A DNA stretch of 64,000 bases from Solibacillus sp. FSL R7-0682 (GTDB lineage: Bacteria; Bacillota; Bacilli; Bacillales_A; Planococcaceae), in the NCBI RefSeq assembly GCF_038005985.1, contig NZ_JBBOUI010000001.1, positions 1,942,001-2,006,000 of the forward strand, written 5' to 3'. The notes under the pieces are model-generated. The model made no database searches. It was not told where the DNA came from and saw only the letters and a list, made by a program, of their open reading frames with translations. Shown piece by piece: positions 43,690 through 51,770 of this stretch. Numbering within the stretch: the stretch's first letter is position 1; each line of letters begins with the position of its first letter. The position numbers and the translations under genes are program-made.

Positions 43690-43702
43690 AACTCTCCCTC
43701 CA

Positions 43703-44527
43703 TTACACATTGACTTTGTACTTAAGTAAATAATTAGCGAACCAAACCGCATTCCCAAAAATAAGTAGGCTTACGAAAATAGTAATTGCAAGAATTTCCA
43801 TTGGGAAAAAATAATAATATAATTCATTTAGTATAAACGGGGCAGCAAAGACTAGTACCATTAAACCAGCATATAATAGAGCAAAGAATATTCCTTTTAA
43901 ATGATAGCTACGCTCGAGCAAAATCCCTGTGAATATGACTGCGACACTAATAATACCGATCCCGTATATAAGAATGAAGTCAAAAAATGTTTTAGGGTAG
44001 AAGTAAATAAAAACGTCTCTTTGAATGGCATCATTAAATGGAATATTTTTTAGAAATGCCGGATCTATAAGCCAGCTTACAATCTTCTGTTCAATTAGGA
44101 TTAAAAAAACTTGTACTGTGATTAAACCGAGTGTAAAAAGTAAAATTGTCGTTAATTTCGCTAAATAAATATTTCTTCTTTCAGTTGGTAACATTAATAA
44201 GCGGTACATAAACTTACTTTTTCCAAACCAATCACGGTACCAAATGATTAATACGTACAGTAATAATACGGAAATACCTAACATGATCGACCACATATAT
44301 CCACCTGAATATATAAATCTATCAAAAGAATAGGCTCCATACTTTTCTATATAGGTCTCTATGGCTATAAAATCTCGAGCAATGACAGTTTCTGCATTTT
44401 TCATATAGCTTGATGTTTGTAATATGACACCGCCTATTTGCAAAAGGGTAATAATTGCGATTAGAATGAGATAAAACTTAAAAAAACGGTTTACTTCAAA
44501 ATTGACAAGCTTTAAGTAGCGATTCAT
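43703..44527 (-). CDS. ABC transporter membrane subunit
   Basis: 274 residues with about six hydrophobic segments, the first at residues ~15-35. It overlaps the preceding ATPase by four bases (ATGA) and ends 13 bases before the propeller-like gene start. It is the same type of partner as in the plus-strand cassette, though the sequences are not obviously close. Substrate unknown. Confidence 0.82.
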   Translation of the reverse strand: MNRYLKLVNFEVNRFFKFYLILIAIITLLQIGGVILQTSSYMKNAETVIARDFIAIETYIEKYGAYSFDRFIYSGGYMWSIMLGISVLLLYVLIIWYRDWFGKSKFMYRLLMLPTERRNIYLAKLTTILLFTLGLITVQVFLILIEQKIVSWLIDPAFLKNIPFNDAIQRDVFIYFYPKTFFDFILIYGIGIISVAVIFTGILLERSYHLKGIFFALLYAGLMVLVFAAPFILNELYYYFFPMEILAITIFVSLLIFGNAVWFANYLLKYKVNV

Positions 44528-45213
44528 CCTACATACACCTCCCGCATAATATCAACAACAGATTTCCCTTCATTTTCCCGTACGTCTTCCACACTGAATT
44601 GTTTTATCACCTGGCCATTTTCAATTAAAATCGCCTGATCAATTAAATGTTCAATATCATTAATTTCATGCGTCGTTAAAATGATCCCGCGTTGTTCAAC
44701 TAAATCACTTGTGAACAATTCCGCTATTTGCTCTCGTGCAAATAAATCAATGCCTGAGAAAGGCTCATCCATTAATATATAGTCCACATCTAATGCTAAT
44801 CCTAATAGTAAATTGACTTTTGCTGCATTCCCCTTAGATAAATCACGAATACGATCTGAGAGGTTGAGCTTAAAAAACTGTAACAATTCAATTGCTCGTT
44901 GTTCATTCCAACTCGTATAAAAATCAGCCATAAATGTAAGTGCGTCGTCAATGGTCATCGAAGAGGGCATCTTCAATGAATCTGGTATGAACGTTATTTT
45001 TTCAAAGCTATTTTTACTGATTTTTTCACCGTCAATTAATATTTCGCCACCGTGAATTGGTGTTAAGGCCATTATGGATTTCATGATCGTCGTTTTTCCC
45101 ACACCATTAATACCAATTAAGCATGTAATGTCTCCTTTTTTGGCTGTAAAGCTTAAATTATTCAACACTTGTTTTTTGCCAAATTTCTTAGAAACGTTTT
45201 TTAATTCAATCAT
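44524..45213 (-). CDS. ABC transporter ATPase
   Basis: 229 residues. Walker A GINGVGKTT (~35-43), signature LSKGNAAKVNLLLGLA, Walker B YILMDEPFSGIDLF and switch His in LTTHEIND are intact. It matches bacitracin/lantibiotic-exporter-like ATPases of YtrA-linked systems. It overlaps the GntR gene by four bases upstream and the permease by four downstream, so all are co-translated. Confidence 0.9.
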   Translation of the reverse strand: MIELKNVSKKFGKKQVLNNLSFTAKKGDITCLIGINGVGKTTIMKSIMALTPIHGGEILIDGEKISKNSFEKITFIPDSLKMPSSMTIDDALTFMADFYTSWNEQRAIELLQFFKLNLSDRIRDLSKGNAAKVNLLLGLALDVDYILMDEPFSGIDLFAREQIAELFTSDLVEQRGIILTTHEINDIEHLIDQAILIENGQVIKQFSVEDVRENEGKSVVDIMREVYVG

Positions 45214-45608
45214 TTCGTCTCCTCCGATTCTCCGCCTGTCGTTTCAAACTTCTTCTGTACAAGCTCTAATACTTCAGGTAACGGGGCATTAATGGATTTT
45301 ATCGAGGATATAAATACATCTACTGCTTCGATAATTAATTCTTCCCGTACACGTTTTAGAATAGCTTCATCTTTTGTAATACAGCTCGGCATGTTGCCCT
45401 CAGTATAAATCAAACGTTGTTCCTCCATTTCTTTATAAGCTCGTTGTGCGGTATTAGGATTAATTTTCAACTGATTGGCTAACTCTCGTCTTGACGGTAT
45501 TTCCTGCCCGGCCACATAGAAACCCTTTGCAATTTGCTCCTTAAAATGTTGAATTACCTGGATGTACACAGGATCTCGATTATTAAATGTAACGCTCAAC
45601 GCATTCAA
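45210..45608 (-). CDS. GntR-family (YtrA-type) transcriptional repressor
   Basis: 132 residues. Winged helix with PVYIQVIQHFKEQIAKGFYV, IPSRRELANQLKINPNTAQR and YKEMEEQRLIYTE is followed by a short helical dimerisation tail. It is the first gene of a four-gene minus-strand operon; its end overlaps the ATPase start. Two dyads resembling YtrA-type operators precede it, one across the -10 box. It is parallel to, but distinct from, the GntR gene at 40507. Confidence 0.88.
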   Translation of the reverse strand: MNALSVTFNNRDPVYIQVIQHFKEQIAKGFYVAGQEIPSRRELANQLKINPNTAQRAYKEMEEQRLIYTEGNMPSCITKDEAILKRVREELIIEAVDVFISSIKSINAPLPEVLELVQKKFETTGGESEETK

Positions 45609-45626
45609 CTCCTTTAATATGTTTTA

Positions 45627-45719
45627 GTGTATTAAGGTATTAGTACACTATGTTTAAAAAAAGGCGCTACTATTTACAATTTCAAGTGTATTATAGGCTT
45701 AATACAGATAAAACGTCAA
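45627..45719 (-). promoter_or_regulatory. promoter with two dyad operators for the second GntR-ABC cassette
   Basis: On the minus strand: -35 TTGACG (45714-45719), 18-base spacer, -10 TATAAT (45690-45695). Two similar dyads, each starting GTGTATTA on the plus strand, lie at 45686-45707 (covering the -10) and 45627-45648 (downstream of the start site, ending in GTACAC). This fits repression by the GntR protein encoded next. Confidence 0.7.
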
Positions 45720-45776
45720 CCATTATTTTACATCGTTTGATTACAATGTAAAATAATAGTTGTAGTTAGGTTGATA

Positions 45777-46592
45777 CTATGCATTTAAAAATTGTTGAAC
45801 ATTTTCATCGATGTATGCCTTAAATAAACATAATTCTGTTGTATGAAAGGAAGCAGCATTTGTATTCGTTTCATACGCTAGAAGGGCTTTTTTAGCAATA
45901 CCATTTATGTTTTGTGGTAAATGATGTGAGCCCCAAAACCCAGCTTCTTGTTTCGAGGTAATCCGTTCTTCCTTTACAAAGAGATATACACGTAAAAGAT
46001 TTAAAATACAGTAAACAGGAGTATGTTCCATATTATCAAGGCAATCATTATAGTCACTAAGTAGAGCATCCAAATAATCAAATTTAGGGACAGTAGGGAA
46101 CACCTTATGAATTGGTTTACCTTTAAGGCAAATCCCTTGTTTATGTAAAATTGTAAGATGTGCAGCTAAATCAACATCTGTTTTGTCGTGTAGATTGAAA
46201 TATAGACTTGAATTATTTTGTAACGCTGTTACAAACCGGTCTCGCCAATATTCACTATAATGAAAGTCATATGGACAAGGATGGCTCCAAACTTTTAGCT
46301 GTTCCACATGAAAGAATGTAATTTCAATTGGATAGGGTTTAGTAGAGGTGGATAAAAACAATTTAGCTAGTTCTTTCTGAACACTGATCGTTAGAGCTGT
46401 TTTAGTGACAACTAATAAATCAATATCACTAGAGTGTTTATTAAATCCACCTAAAGCTAATGAACCATGTAATTAACAGCCAACGAAATTTTGTCGTACA
46501 ATTCGGCAAATCTCCAATTGTAATTTTTCGATAAACCGATTTACATCATCTTGTAAACCAACTGTTGTTATGTTGTTATTTATTTTTGTCAT
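45777..46592 (-). pseudogene. aminoglycoside nucleotidyltransferase-like gene broken by one TAA
   Basis: A 272-codon minus-strand frame intact except for TAA at codon 40 (46473-46475). Before it: INNNITTVGLQDDVNRFIEK and RIVRQNFVGC. After it: LHGSLALGGFNKHSSDIDLL, the nucleotidyltransferase motif GS-x(n)-D-x-D with both metal Asp, and then a complete helical C-terminal domain like AadA/ANT(9). Homologues, including the intact gene at 60782, have Tyr here (FYLHGS), so a TAT or TAC to TAA change is likely. The longest intact part is 45777-46361. Confidence 0.78.
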
Positions 46593-46623
46593 CTCCTAAA
46601 CGGTGTAATATGCAGCTTTTATA

Positions 46624-46776
46624 TTAACTTTCTATAATATCCATCGCATATGAAAAAAATTTATCAGCACTCGTTAATCCTAATGAATCTATTTCAACAT
46701 ATTCAAATCGATCATTCTTTATCATATTTACTTCTCCTTTTAGTAAGTGTAATTTTATACTTTCGATAGAAAACAT
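46624..46776 (-). CDS. small hypothetical protein, 50 aa
   Basis: Strong GGAGGAAATTTT site before ATG. The 50 residues begin MFSIESIKLHLLKGEVNMIK, are mixed-charge and end SADKFFSYAMDIIES. There is no signal peptide or membrane helix. It lies between the SASP gene and the broken nucleotidyltransferase on the same strand. The function is unknown. The ribosome binding site and charge pattern make a real gene more likely than chance. Confidence 0.5.
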   Translation of the reverse strand: MFSIESIKLHLLKGEVNMIKNDRFEYVEIDSLGLTSADKFFSYAMDIIES

Positions 46777-46818
46777 AAAATTTCCTCCGGACGGTTGCAC
46801 CATTTATAGTAATTCCAT

Positions 46819-46849
46819 TAAAAAAGCCATCGAATTTCGATGACTTTTA
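46819..46849 (-). terminator. terminator of the spore protein gene
   Basis: On the minus strand AAAAGTCATCGAA pairs with TTCGATGGCTTTT and six T follow; it lies 25 bases after the SASP stop. Confidence 0.8.
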
Positions 46850-46873
46850 AAGAGTTTACTTCACCATTGATTA

Positions 46874-47197
46874 TTAGTGATAATAATTTTGGTTAGGGGA
46901 ATTATAGTGATTAGATAACGGTAAAAGGTCTTGACTGTGTTCTTCCGGCCAAGGAAGCATTAGTTGCTTTTGCATAACTTTCTCTCTTTTTACAACGACA
47001 GGCACTAATTCTCTTTGTGTCATTTGAGCAAGCTGCATCTTCCCTAATTCAATAAGTCTTTTCGTCATTTCACCACCGATTTTTCCGTTTACGCGAGAAG
47101 GTAATTCACCTTTATCGATTTCATCGTAATTATCAATTCCGAATTCGGCTGCTATTTCTAATTTCATTTGTTGCAATGGATTTTGTATATTTGTCAT
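46874..47197 (-). CDS. alpha/beta-type small acid-soluble spore protein with a long tail
   Basis: 107 residues. The core has the two SASP signature blocks: MKLEIAAEFGID with the germination-protease site region (EFGI) and GKIGGEMTKRLIELGKMQL, which contacts DNA. These proteins coat spore DNA and protect it from UV. Unusually, an extra ~45-residue C-terminal tail (QRELVPVVVKREKVMQ to NYYH) follows the core; typical members are 60-75 residues. It resembles the SspF-like long forms. ATG after AAAGGAGGA. Expression under SigG is expected by family. Confidence 0.85.
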   Translation of the reverse strand: MTNIQNPLQQMKLEIAAEFGIDNYDEIDKGELPSRVNGKIGGEMTKRLIELGKMQLAQMTQRELVPVVVKREKVMQKQLMLPWPEEHSQDLLPLSNHYNSPNQNYYH

Positions 47198-47474
47198 AAG
47201 AATCCTCCTTTTTTATTAATATAAACAGGTTTTAAAGTAATATTCTCGGAACGTATATGATATAAATGAATAATATTTTAGATTTACCAAAATTTGATTG
47301 AAATATATAATGGTTATTTGTAAAAATAGTATTTTTTATTAAATTTGGTGCTTCCCTTCAAATAGATATTATTAAAAATCTCCATTTTTTATATTTTTCC
47401 CCGAACGTCTAACGAACAAAAAAATACAAACATATACTAATTTGAAGTTTATTAATAGGAAGGGGGTGAATAAA

Positions 47475-47804
47475 ATGCCATTTTTCCAACAATATCCGAG
47501 ATCGGGTCCGTATAGACAAGGCCCTTACAACCAGGGAAGACAGGAACTACCTAATTTCTATTCCAATCAAATTAGACAAGAGCCATCTTTTTACTCGAAT
47601 CAAGGGTGGCAGGAGCAGCCTAATTTTTATCCCAATGGTGGTTTGCAAGGAAACCAGCAATATTATCAAAATAATGGATTTCAAAACTCTAGATTTGGAA
47701 ACTTACCAAATCATTTAAATACTATTATGGGTCATGCTGGGACAATCACAAATGGTGTAAATATGATGAGGCAGTTAAGTTCAATAATGAGTTTATTTAG
47801 ATAG
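47475..47804 (+). CDS. YppG/VrrA-like Gln/Tyr-rich probable spore protein
   Basis: 109 residues from ATG 47475, after AAGGAAGGGGGTG. The N-terminal ~70 residues are Gln/Asn/Tyr/Pro-rich with near-repeats (RQELPNFYSNQ, RQEPSFYSNQ, WQEQPNFYPN). The C-terminus is a hydrophobic helix region NTIMGHAGTITNGVNMMRQL. This composition is seen in YppG and VrrA/YqfQ-type proteins of spore formers, probably coat-associated. It is monocistronic. Confidence 0.65.
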   Translation: MPFFQQYPRSGPYRQGPYNQGRQELPNFYSNQIRQEPSFYSNQGWQEQPNFYPNGGLQGNQQYYQNNGFQNSRFGNLPNHLNTIMGHAGTITNGVNMMRQLSSIMSLFR

Positions 47805-47825
47805 AACGATAATAAAACATGTATT

Positions 47826-47863
47826 AAGTACATCAATCTGTAATAAGATTGATGTACTTTTTT
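47826..47863 (+). terminator. Rho-independent terminator
   Basis: AAGTACATCAATCT (47826-47839) pairs perfectly with AGATTGATGTACTT (47846-47859) and runs into T. Confidence 0.92.
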
Positions 47864-47999
47864 ATGAAATAAATTTTGTAATACTTAGGCTATCTGTTCT
47901 AATGGTGCATTAAGTATGTTCAACATTTGGAGAGGAGTATGGAGGGGAAATCTAACTGTTGTCGAATTAATACGTATTAGTAAAAAGGAGGCGTATAAT

Positions 48000-48455
48000 T
48001 TGTACCAATATTTTAATGGACTTGTTATAAGAGATGGGACGGAAGGAATTCCTGCTACCTACGTTGAAGCACTTTTTGAAGATGCAGGATGGGCAAAAAA
48101 TACACCAGATTGGCAAAAGGAAAAATATTCTCACATATTTAAAAATTCTACATGGGCGTTTACCGTTTGGGATCAGAACAGCATGATTGGAATGGTTCGG
48201 GTCATTTCTGATCAAATAATGGCAGCAAATATTATGGATTTAGTTGTTTTATCATCATATCGTGGAAAAGGAATAGGGAAAAAGCTAGTGGAGCTATGCT
48301 TACAAAAGCTGCCACATGGCGATTGGTTTGCGCACACTTCGGCAAATAACTTTGGCTTCTATGAACAATGTGGATTTGAAGTAAAAGATTTATCTAAAAA
48401 TGGAACCTGTGCTTATTATGGTTATATTCAAGCACGCAAGGATGGACATCGCTAA
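48000..48455 (+). CDS. GNAT-family N-acetyltransferase, 151 aa
   Basis: TTG 48000 is chosen because AAGGAGG lies seven bases upstream. The frame extends to 47916 without a site. It has the core GNAT elements: the strand WAFTVWDQNSMIGMVRVISD, DLVVLSSYRGKGIGKKLVEL as the acetyl-CoA loop (R-G-K-G-I-G) and FYEQCGFE near the end. The substrate is unknown. It is 45 bases before the nucleotidyltransferase gene, so possibly in one transcript with it and the ASCH protein gene. Confidence 0.88.
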   Translation: MYQYFNGLVIRDGTEGIPATYVEALFEDAGWAKNTPDWQKEKYSHIFKNSTWAFTVWDQNSMIGMVRVISDQIMAANIMDLVVLSSYRGKGIGKKLVELCLQKLPHGDWFAHTSANNFGFYEQCGFEVKDLSKNGTCAYYGYIQARKDGHR

Positions 48456-48499
48456 TGGTCTATCAGTAGAGCTATATTGACGAATGGGGTTATCTTGAC

Positions 48500-49102
48500 A
48501 TGTTGAATGAACAAAAAATTATTGAATTAATTTCAAAAGACAAATGGATGATGGATATATTAATGACAGTAAAATCATTGGATTTGCCCGATTGGTGGGT
48601 ATGTGCAGGTTTTGTTCGTTCAAAAATATGGGATACGCTACATAACTATTCTAAAAGAACACCGATTCCAGATATTGATGTCATATATTTTGATCCTTTG
48701 AAATTGGATGAAGCGGAAGAAAAGACATTGGAAAATAAACTGAAGATTCAAACGCCGAATATTCCTTGGTCCGTAAAAAATGAAGCAAGAATGCATATTC
48801 GAAACAATATGTCTCCTTATACATCTTCAATTGATGCAATGTCAAAATTTCCAGAGACAGCAACAGCATTAGGCGTAAAATTAGATGAAAACAATAAGGT
48901 CATATTAGCGGCTCCATGTGGTATCGCCGATGTCGTTAATCTCGAAGTGAAGCCTACGCCTTACTTTACAAACTGTCCAGAAAGAATGGGAATATATGAA
49001 ACACGACTATTACAAAAAAATTGGCAATCAATATGGCCGAAAATAAACGTATTCCAATTCCAAGTATTAAAACAAAAAATAGTTCCGAAGAAAAGTAAGT
49101 GA
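48500..49102 (+). CDS. nucleotidyltransferase-family protein (DUF925/YiiD-like)
   Basis: 200 residues. The N-terminal WWVCAGFVRSKIWDTLHNY then IPDIDVIYFDP is the diagnostic core of this compact nucleotidyltransferase family (G-x-V-R then D-x-D metal ligands). The C-terminal half contains APCGIADVVNLEVKPTPYF. It is annotated in many Bacillota without known substrate. It is followed at ten bases by the ASCH protein gene with GTGAGGTGAT as site, suggesting an operon. Confidence 0.82.
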   Translation: MLNEQKIIELISKDKWMMDILMTVKSLDLPDWWVCAGFVRSKIWDTLHNYSKRTPIPDIDVIYFDPLKLDEAEEKTLENKLKIQTPNIPWSVKNEARMHIRNNMSPYTSSIDAMSKFPETATALGVKLDENNKVILAAPCGIADVVNLEVKPTPYFTNCPERMGIYETRLLQKNWQSIWPKINVFQFQVLKQKIVPKKSK

Positions 49103-49112
49103 GGTGATAAAG

Positions 49113-49451
49113 ATGATACATAAAATGGGTTTGTTTGGCGAATATTTTCAATCCATCATCGAAGGGAAAAAGAAAGTAGAAGTACGCTTAAATGACGAAA
49201 GTAGAAGGGCCATTAACGTTGGGGATACGATTGAATTTATTAAAGTTCCTGAACAAGATCAATCGATAATAGTTCAAGTAACCGAAATTAGAAAATATAG
49301 CACGTTTAAAGAAATGTATGCAGATATACCCTTTGAAGATTTCGATTGCGAAGGGTGGACAATGCAAGAAATGATCAATGGTACATATGAAATTTATACG
49401 CCTGAACAAGAAAAACAGTGGGGAGCTTTAGCAATTACGATTCAATATTAA
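49113..49451 (+). CDS. ASCH/PUA-like domain protein
   Basis: 112 residues from ATG 49113, preceded by GAGGTGAT. The fold is visible from MGLFGEYFQSIIEGKKKVEV, RLNDESRRAINVGDTIEFIK and the C-terminal EEKQWGALAIT-like strand. The ASCH (PUA-like) family contains RNA-binding and nucleotide-modifying small proteins; a nucleobase or RNA ligand is therefore possible. Co-directional with the upstream nucleotidyltransferase gene, which makes joint action on RNA plausible but unproven. Confidence 0.82.
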   Translation: MIHKMGLFGEYFQSIIEGKKKVEVRLNDESRRAINVGDTIEFIKVPEQDQSIIVQVTEIRKYSTFKEMYADIPFEDFDCEGWTMQEMINGTYEIYTPEQEKQWGALAITIQY

Positions 49452-49494
49452 AGAAAAATCATTCATAATAAACTACTCTCTAGTCAAGATTTGA

Positions 49495-50109
49495 TTAGGG
49501 AGTAGTTAAATTCCGTTTCATAAGCGTAGCAATATCACGATCAAACCGTTTATCACGTTCTTCTAACTTTTGAATGACGGATTTTTGTCGTTCCTGAGGG
49601 TGATTTTGACTTAATTTCGCCTTTGCTTCGATTGTTTGAATGTTGACTTTAAAGCTTTGAATACCTTTGTTTAAACCGGCTAAATAATCATCATCTACTT
49701 CTTTCATTGCATAATTACTCGAAAGCCCTTCATATTTATCGACTAATTTTATTAAGTTTTCCTCAATAAGCTGCTCATCCGTAATGATTTCCAATTTTCC
49801 TGTGACATGTACGGTCACATAATTCCATGTGGGCACAGCATGCTTTGTTTCATACCAAGTAGGAGAAATATAACAGTGCGGTCCTTGGAAAATGACGAGG
49901 ACGGTTTGCTGCTCAATATCCTTCCATTGCGGATTTGCGCGGGCGAAATGACCATAAATGTTCTTCATTTCTGCATCTACATATAACGGGAGATGGGTAG
50001 CATAGGGGCTACCCATATACTGTGAAATTAACGTCGCAAAGCTGTATTCCTCAATCACTTCACGAATTTGCACTTGATCTGTCATTTGAAAATATTTCGG
50101 TATATACAT
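49495..50109 (-). CDS. paiB: PaiB FMN-binding transcriptional regulator-like protein
   Basis: 204 residues from ATG 50109, after [40 protein letters not shown] and [20 protein letters not shown] are hallmarks of PaiB, a split-barrel flavin-binding protein. In B. subtilis PaiAB affects sporulation and protease genes. It is directly downstream of paiA (19 bases) in the same order as in B. subtilis, so both act as one operon. Confidence 0.92.
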   Translation of the reverse strand: MYIPKYFQMTDQVQIREVIEEYSFATLISQYMGSPYATHLPLYVDAEMKNIYGHFARANPQWKDIEQQTVLVIFQGPHCYISPTWYETKHAVPTWNYVTVHVTGKLEIITDEQLIEENLIKLVDKYEGLSSNYAMKEVDDDYLAGLNKGIQSFKVNIQTIEAKAKLSQNHPQERQKSVIQKLEERDKRFDRDIATLMKRNLTTP

Positions 50110-50127
50110 GAAGTAAGCTCCTTTCAT

Positions 50128-50649
50128 TTAACCCCTTAAAGTTTTTTTCATAATGAAATCAGTTTGCTGCTCATCGCCCATATAAAATATTTTTTTACCA
50201 CTTTTTTCAAAGCCAGCTTTTGAATAAAAGGCAATCGCATTTTCATTCTTTTCCCAAACCCCAAGCCAAATAATGGTTTTACTTTCTTCTACAGCAATAT
50301 CAATCGCTTTATCCATTAATACTTTTCCAAGTCCTAATTTTTGGAAAGATTTCTTTAAATAAATCCGCTCAACTTCTAACGCCTCATCGCCCATATTTTC
50401 AGACTGTGCGGAATATGTGTTTACCTTTAAGTAACCAGCCAGCTGTTCATCTACAAATAGTAAATAAAATCGAGAATGGGGATTATTTAGTTCAGCACTT
50501 ATTTTTTCACTAGTAAAAGCTGTAGCAAGGTAATGTTTCATGTTTTCTTCCGTGTTCTCATTTTTAAAGCTTTCGTAAAAAGTTTCTTTCCCAATAGCAA
50601 TAATTAATTCAATATGTGCTAAGGAAGCATGTTTTAATTCGATTAGCAT
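50128..50649 (-). CDS. paiA: PaiA polyamine N-acetyltransferase
   Basis: 173 residues. GNAT fold with the motif IYLKKSFQKLGLGKVLMDKA (Q-K-L-G-L-G loop) and the C-terminal AIAFYSKAGFEKSGKKIFYM. ETFYESFKNENTEENMKHYL at the N-terminus is typical of PaiA (spermidine/spermine acetyltransferase). With PaiB downstream it forms the pai operon, which helps the cell cope with excess polyamines. Confidence 0.92.
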   Translation of the reverse strand: MLIELKHASLAHIELIIAIGKETFYESFKNENTEENMKHYLATAFTSEKISAELNNPHSRFYLLFVDEQLAGYLKVNTYSAQSENMGDEALEVERIYLKKSFQKLGLGKVLMDKAIDIAVEESKTIIWLGVWEKNENAIAFYSKAGFEKSGKKIFYMGDEQQTDFIMKKTLRG

Positions 50650-50843
50650 TTATGGTCACTCCTTGATTAATAGGGTTTTTTTAATTTGGAAGTAGGGGGA
50701 GCGAGTTTCATAAGGGGAATTTTAGTCCTTTAAATCGTTCGTTTTATGTAATACTATTTTAGCACTTATTTGAAAAAACTTACAGACTTGAAAAGGTACG
50801 AATTTACCCATAATCTTAATTTACAACAAAGGAGGCGTGATGA

Positions 50844-51374
50844 ATGAAATTGGGTTTGAAAAAAGAAGAGGTCATCCTAGTCCCATATGAAAAAGAGTGG
50901 AAAAATGAGTATGAACGTGTAAAAAAAGAAATTTTGAACTATGTAAATTTGGAGCCAAATCAAATAGAACATATCGGTAGCACAGCGATTAACGGGATGA
51001 AAGCGAAGCCAATAATTGATATTTTAATTGGTGTGGAGCAGCTAGAAGAGATTGATAAAACTTTTTATAACGGCCTTCAGCAAGCTGGATTTTATAGATT
51101 AAAGGTAGAAAGGCCAAATGAGGTTGTTTGTGCAAAATTTCTTGATGAATCCTTTGAAGTAAAAACACACTTTATTCATCTAGTCGAAGTAAATAAAGAA
51201 AAGTGGAAACAGCTCCTTTTTTTTCGAGATTATTTAAATGCCAATTCAGATGCAAAAATACAATATGAAACAATTAAAGCGTCTTTTTTTATGACCGATT
51301 TAAAAGGAATTAACGCTTATACGGACTATAAAGAGGAATATGTAAAGGGCATTATTTCAAAAATGCATTCGTAA
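50844..51374 (+). CDS. GrpB-family protein (UPF0157)
   Basis: 176 residues. VPYEKEWKNEYERVKKEI, IEHIGSTAINGMKAKPIIDI and FRDYLNANSDAKIQYETIK are the three blocks of the GrpB/UPF0157 family, related to nucleotidyltransferases by fold (G-S-T then D-I-x-I). The reaction is unknown; some members are CoA or coenzyme-linked by fusion. ATG after AAAGGAGG. The cupin gene follows after 26 bases, so they may be co-transcribed. Confidence 0.9.
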   Translation: MKLGLKKEEVILVPYEKEWKNEYERVKKEILNYVNLEPNQIEHIGSTAINGMKAKPIIDILIGVEQLEEIDKTFYNGLQQAGFYRLKVERPNEVVCAKFLDESFEVKTHFIHLVEVNKEKWKQLLFFRDYLNANSDAKIQYETIKASFFMTDLKGINAYTDYKEEYVKGIISKMHS

Positions 51375-51400
51375 CAATTACTAAATTTTGGAGGGGTTAA

Positions 51401-51751
51401 ATGGAATTTTATAAGTTTGATCGGAGCAGTGCGAAGAAAATTACAAAGTTTGATTCCAATTTTATGATGATACGTATTGCCGAAACGGAACAAGAAACAC
51501 AAATAAGTTGTATGTTTTTGGAACCAGGTGGAGTAATTGGCTACCATCAAGCGACTGTTCCGCAATTACTTTTTATTGTGAAAGGAGAAGGTTTTGTCCG
51601 TAATGAAAGCGAGGAAAATATAAAAGTACAACAAGGTGATGCAGTTTATTGGAATAAAGATGAATGGCATGAGACGAAGACAGATTCAGGATTAACGGCG
51701 ATTGTCATTGAAAGTAAAACATTAACTCCTGCTTATTTTGGATTTAAATAA
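51401..51751 (+). CDS. small cupin-domain protein
   Basis: 116 residues. A single cupin barrel with motif 1 GGVIGYHQATVPQLLFIVKG (HQ... in place of HxH, Glu replaced by Gln) and motif 2 GDAVYWNKDEWHETKTD (His present). With two of the usual metal ligands altered, metal binding may be weak. Such small cupins bind or isomerise sugars or act as sensors. ATG after TTGGAGGGG. It is downstream of GrpB and upstream of a DUF4181-like pseudogene. Confidence 0.82.
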   Translation: MEFYKFDRSSAKKITKFDSNFMMIRIAETEQETQISCMFLEPGGVIGYHQATVPQLLFIVKGEGFVRNESEENIKVQQGDAVYWNKDEWHETKTDSGLTAIVIESKTLTPAYFGFK

Positions 51752-51770
51752 AAAATGGGGAGATTTTTTA

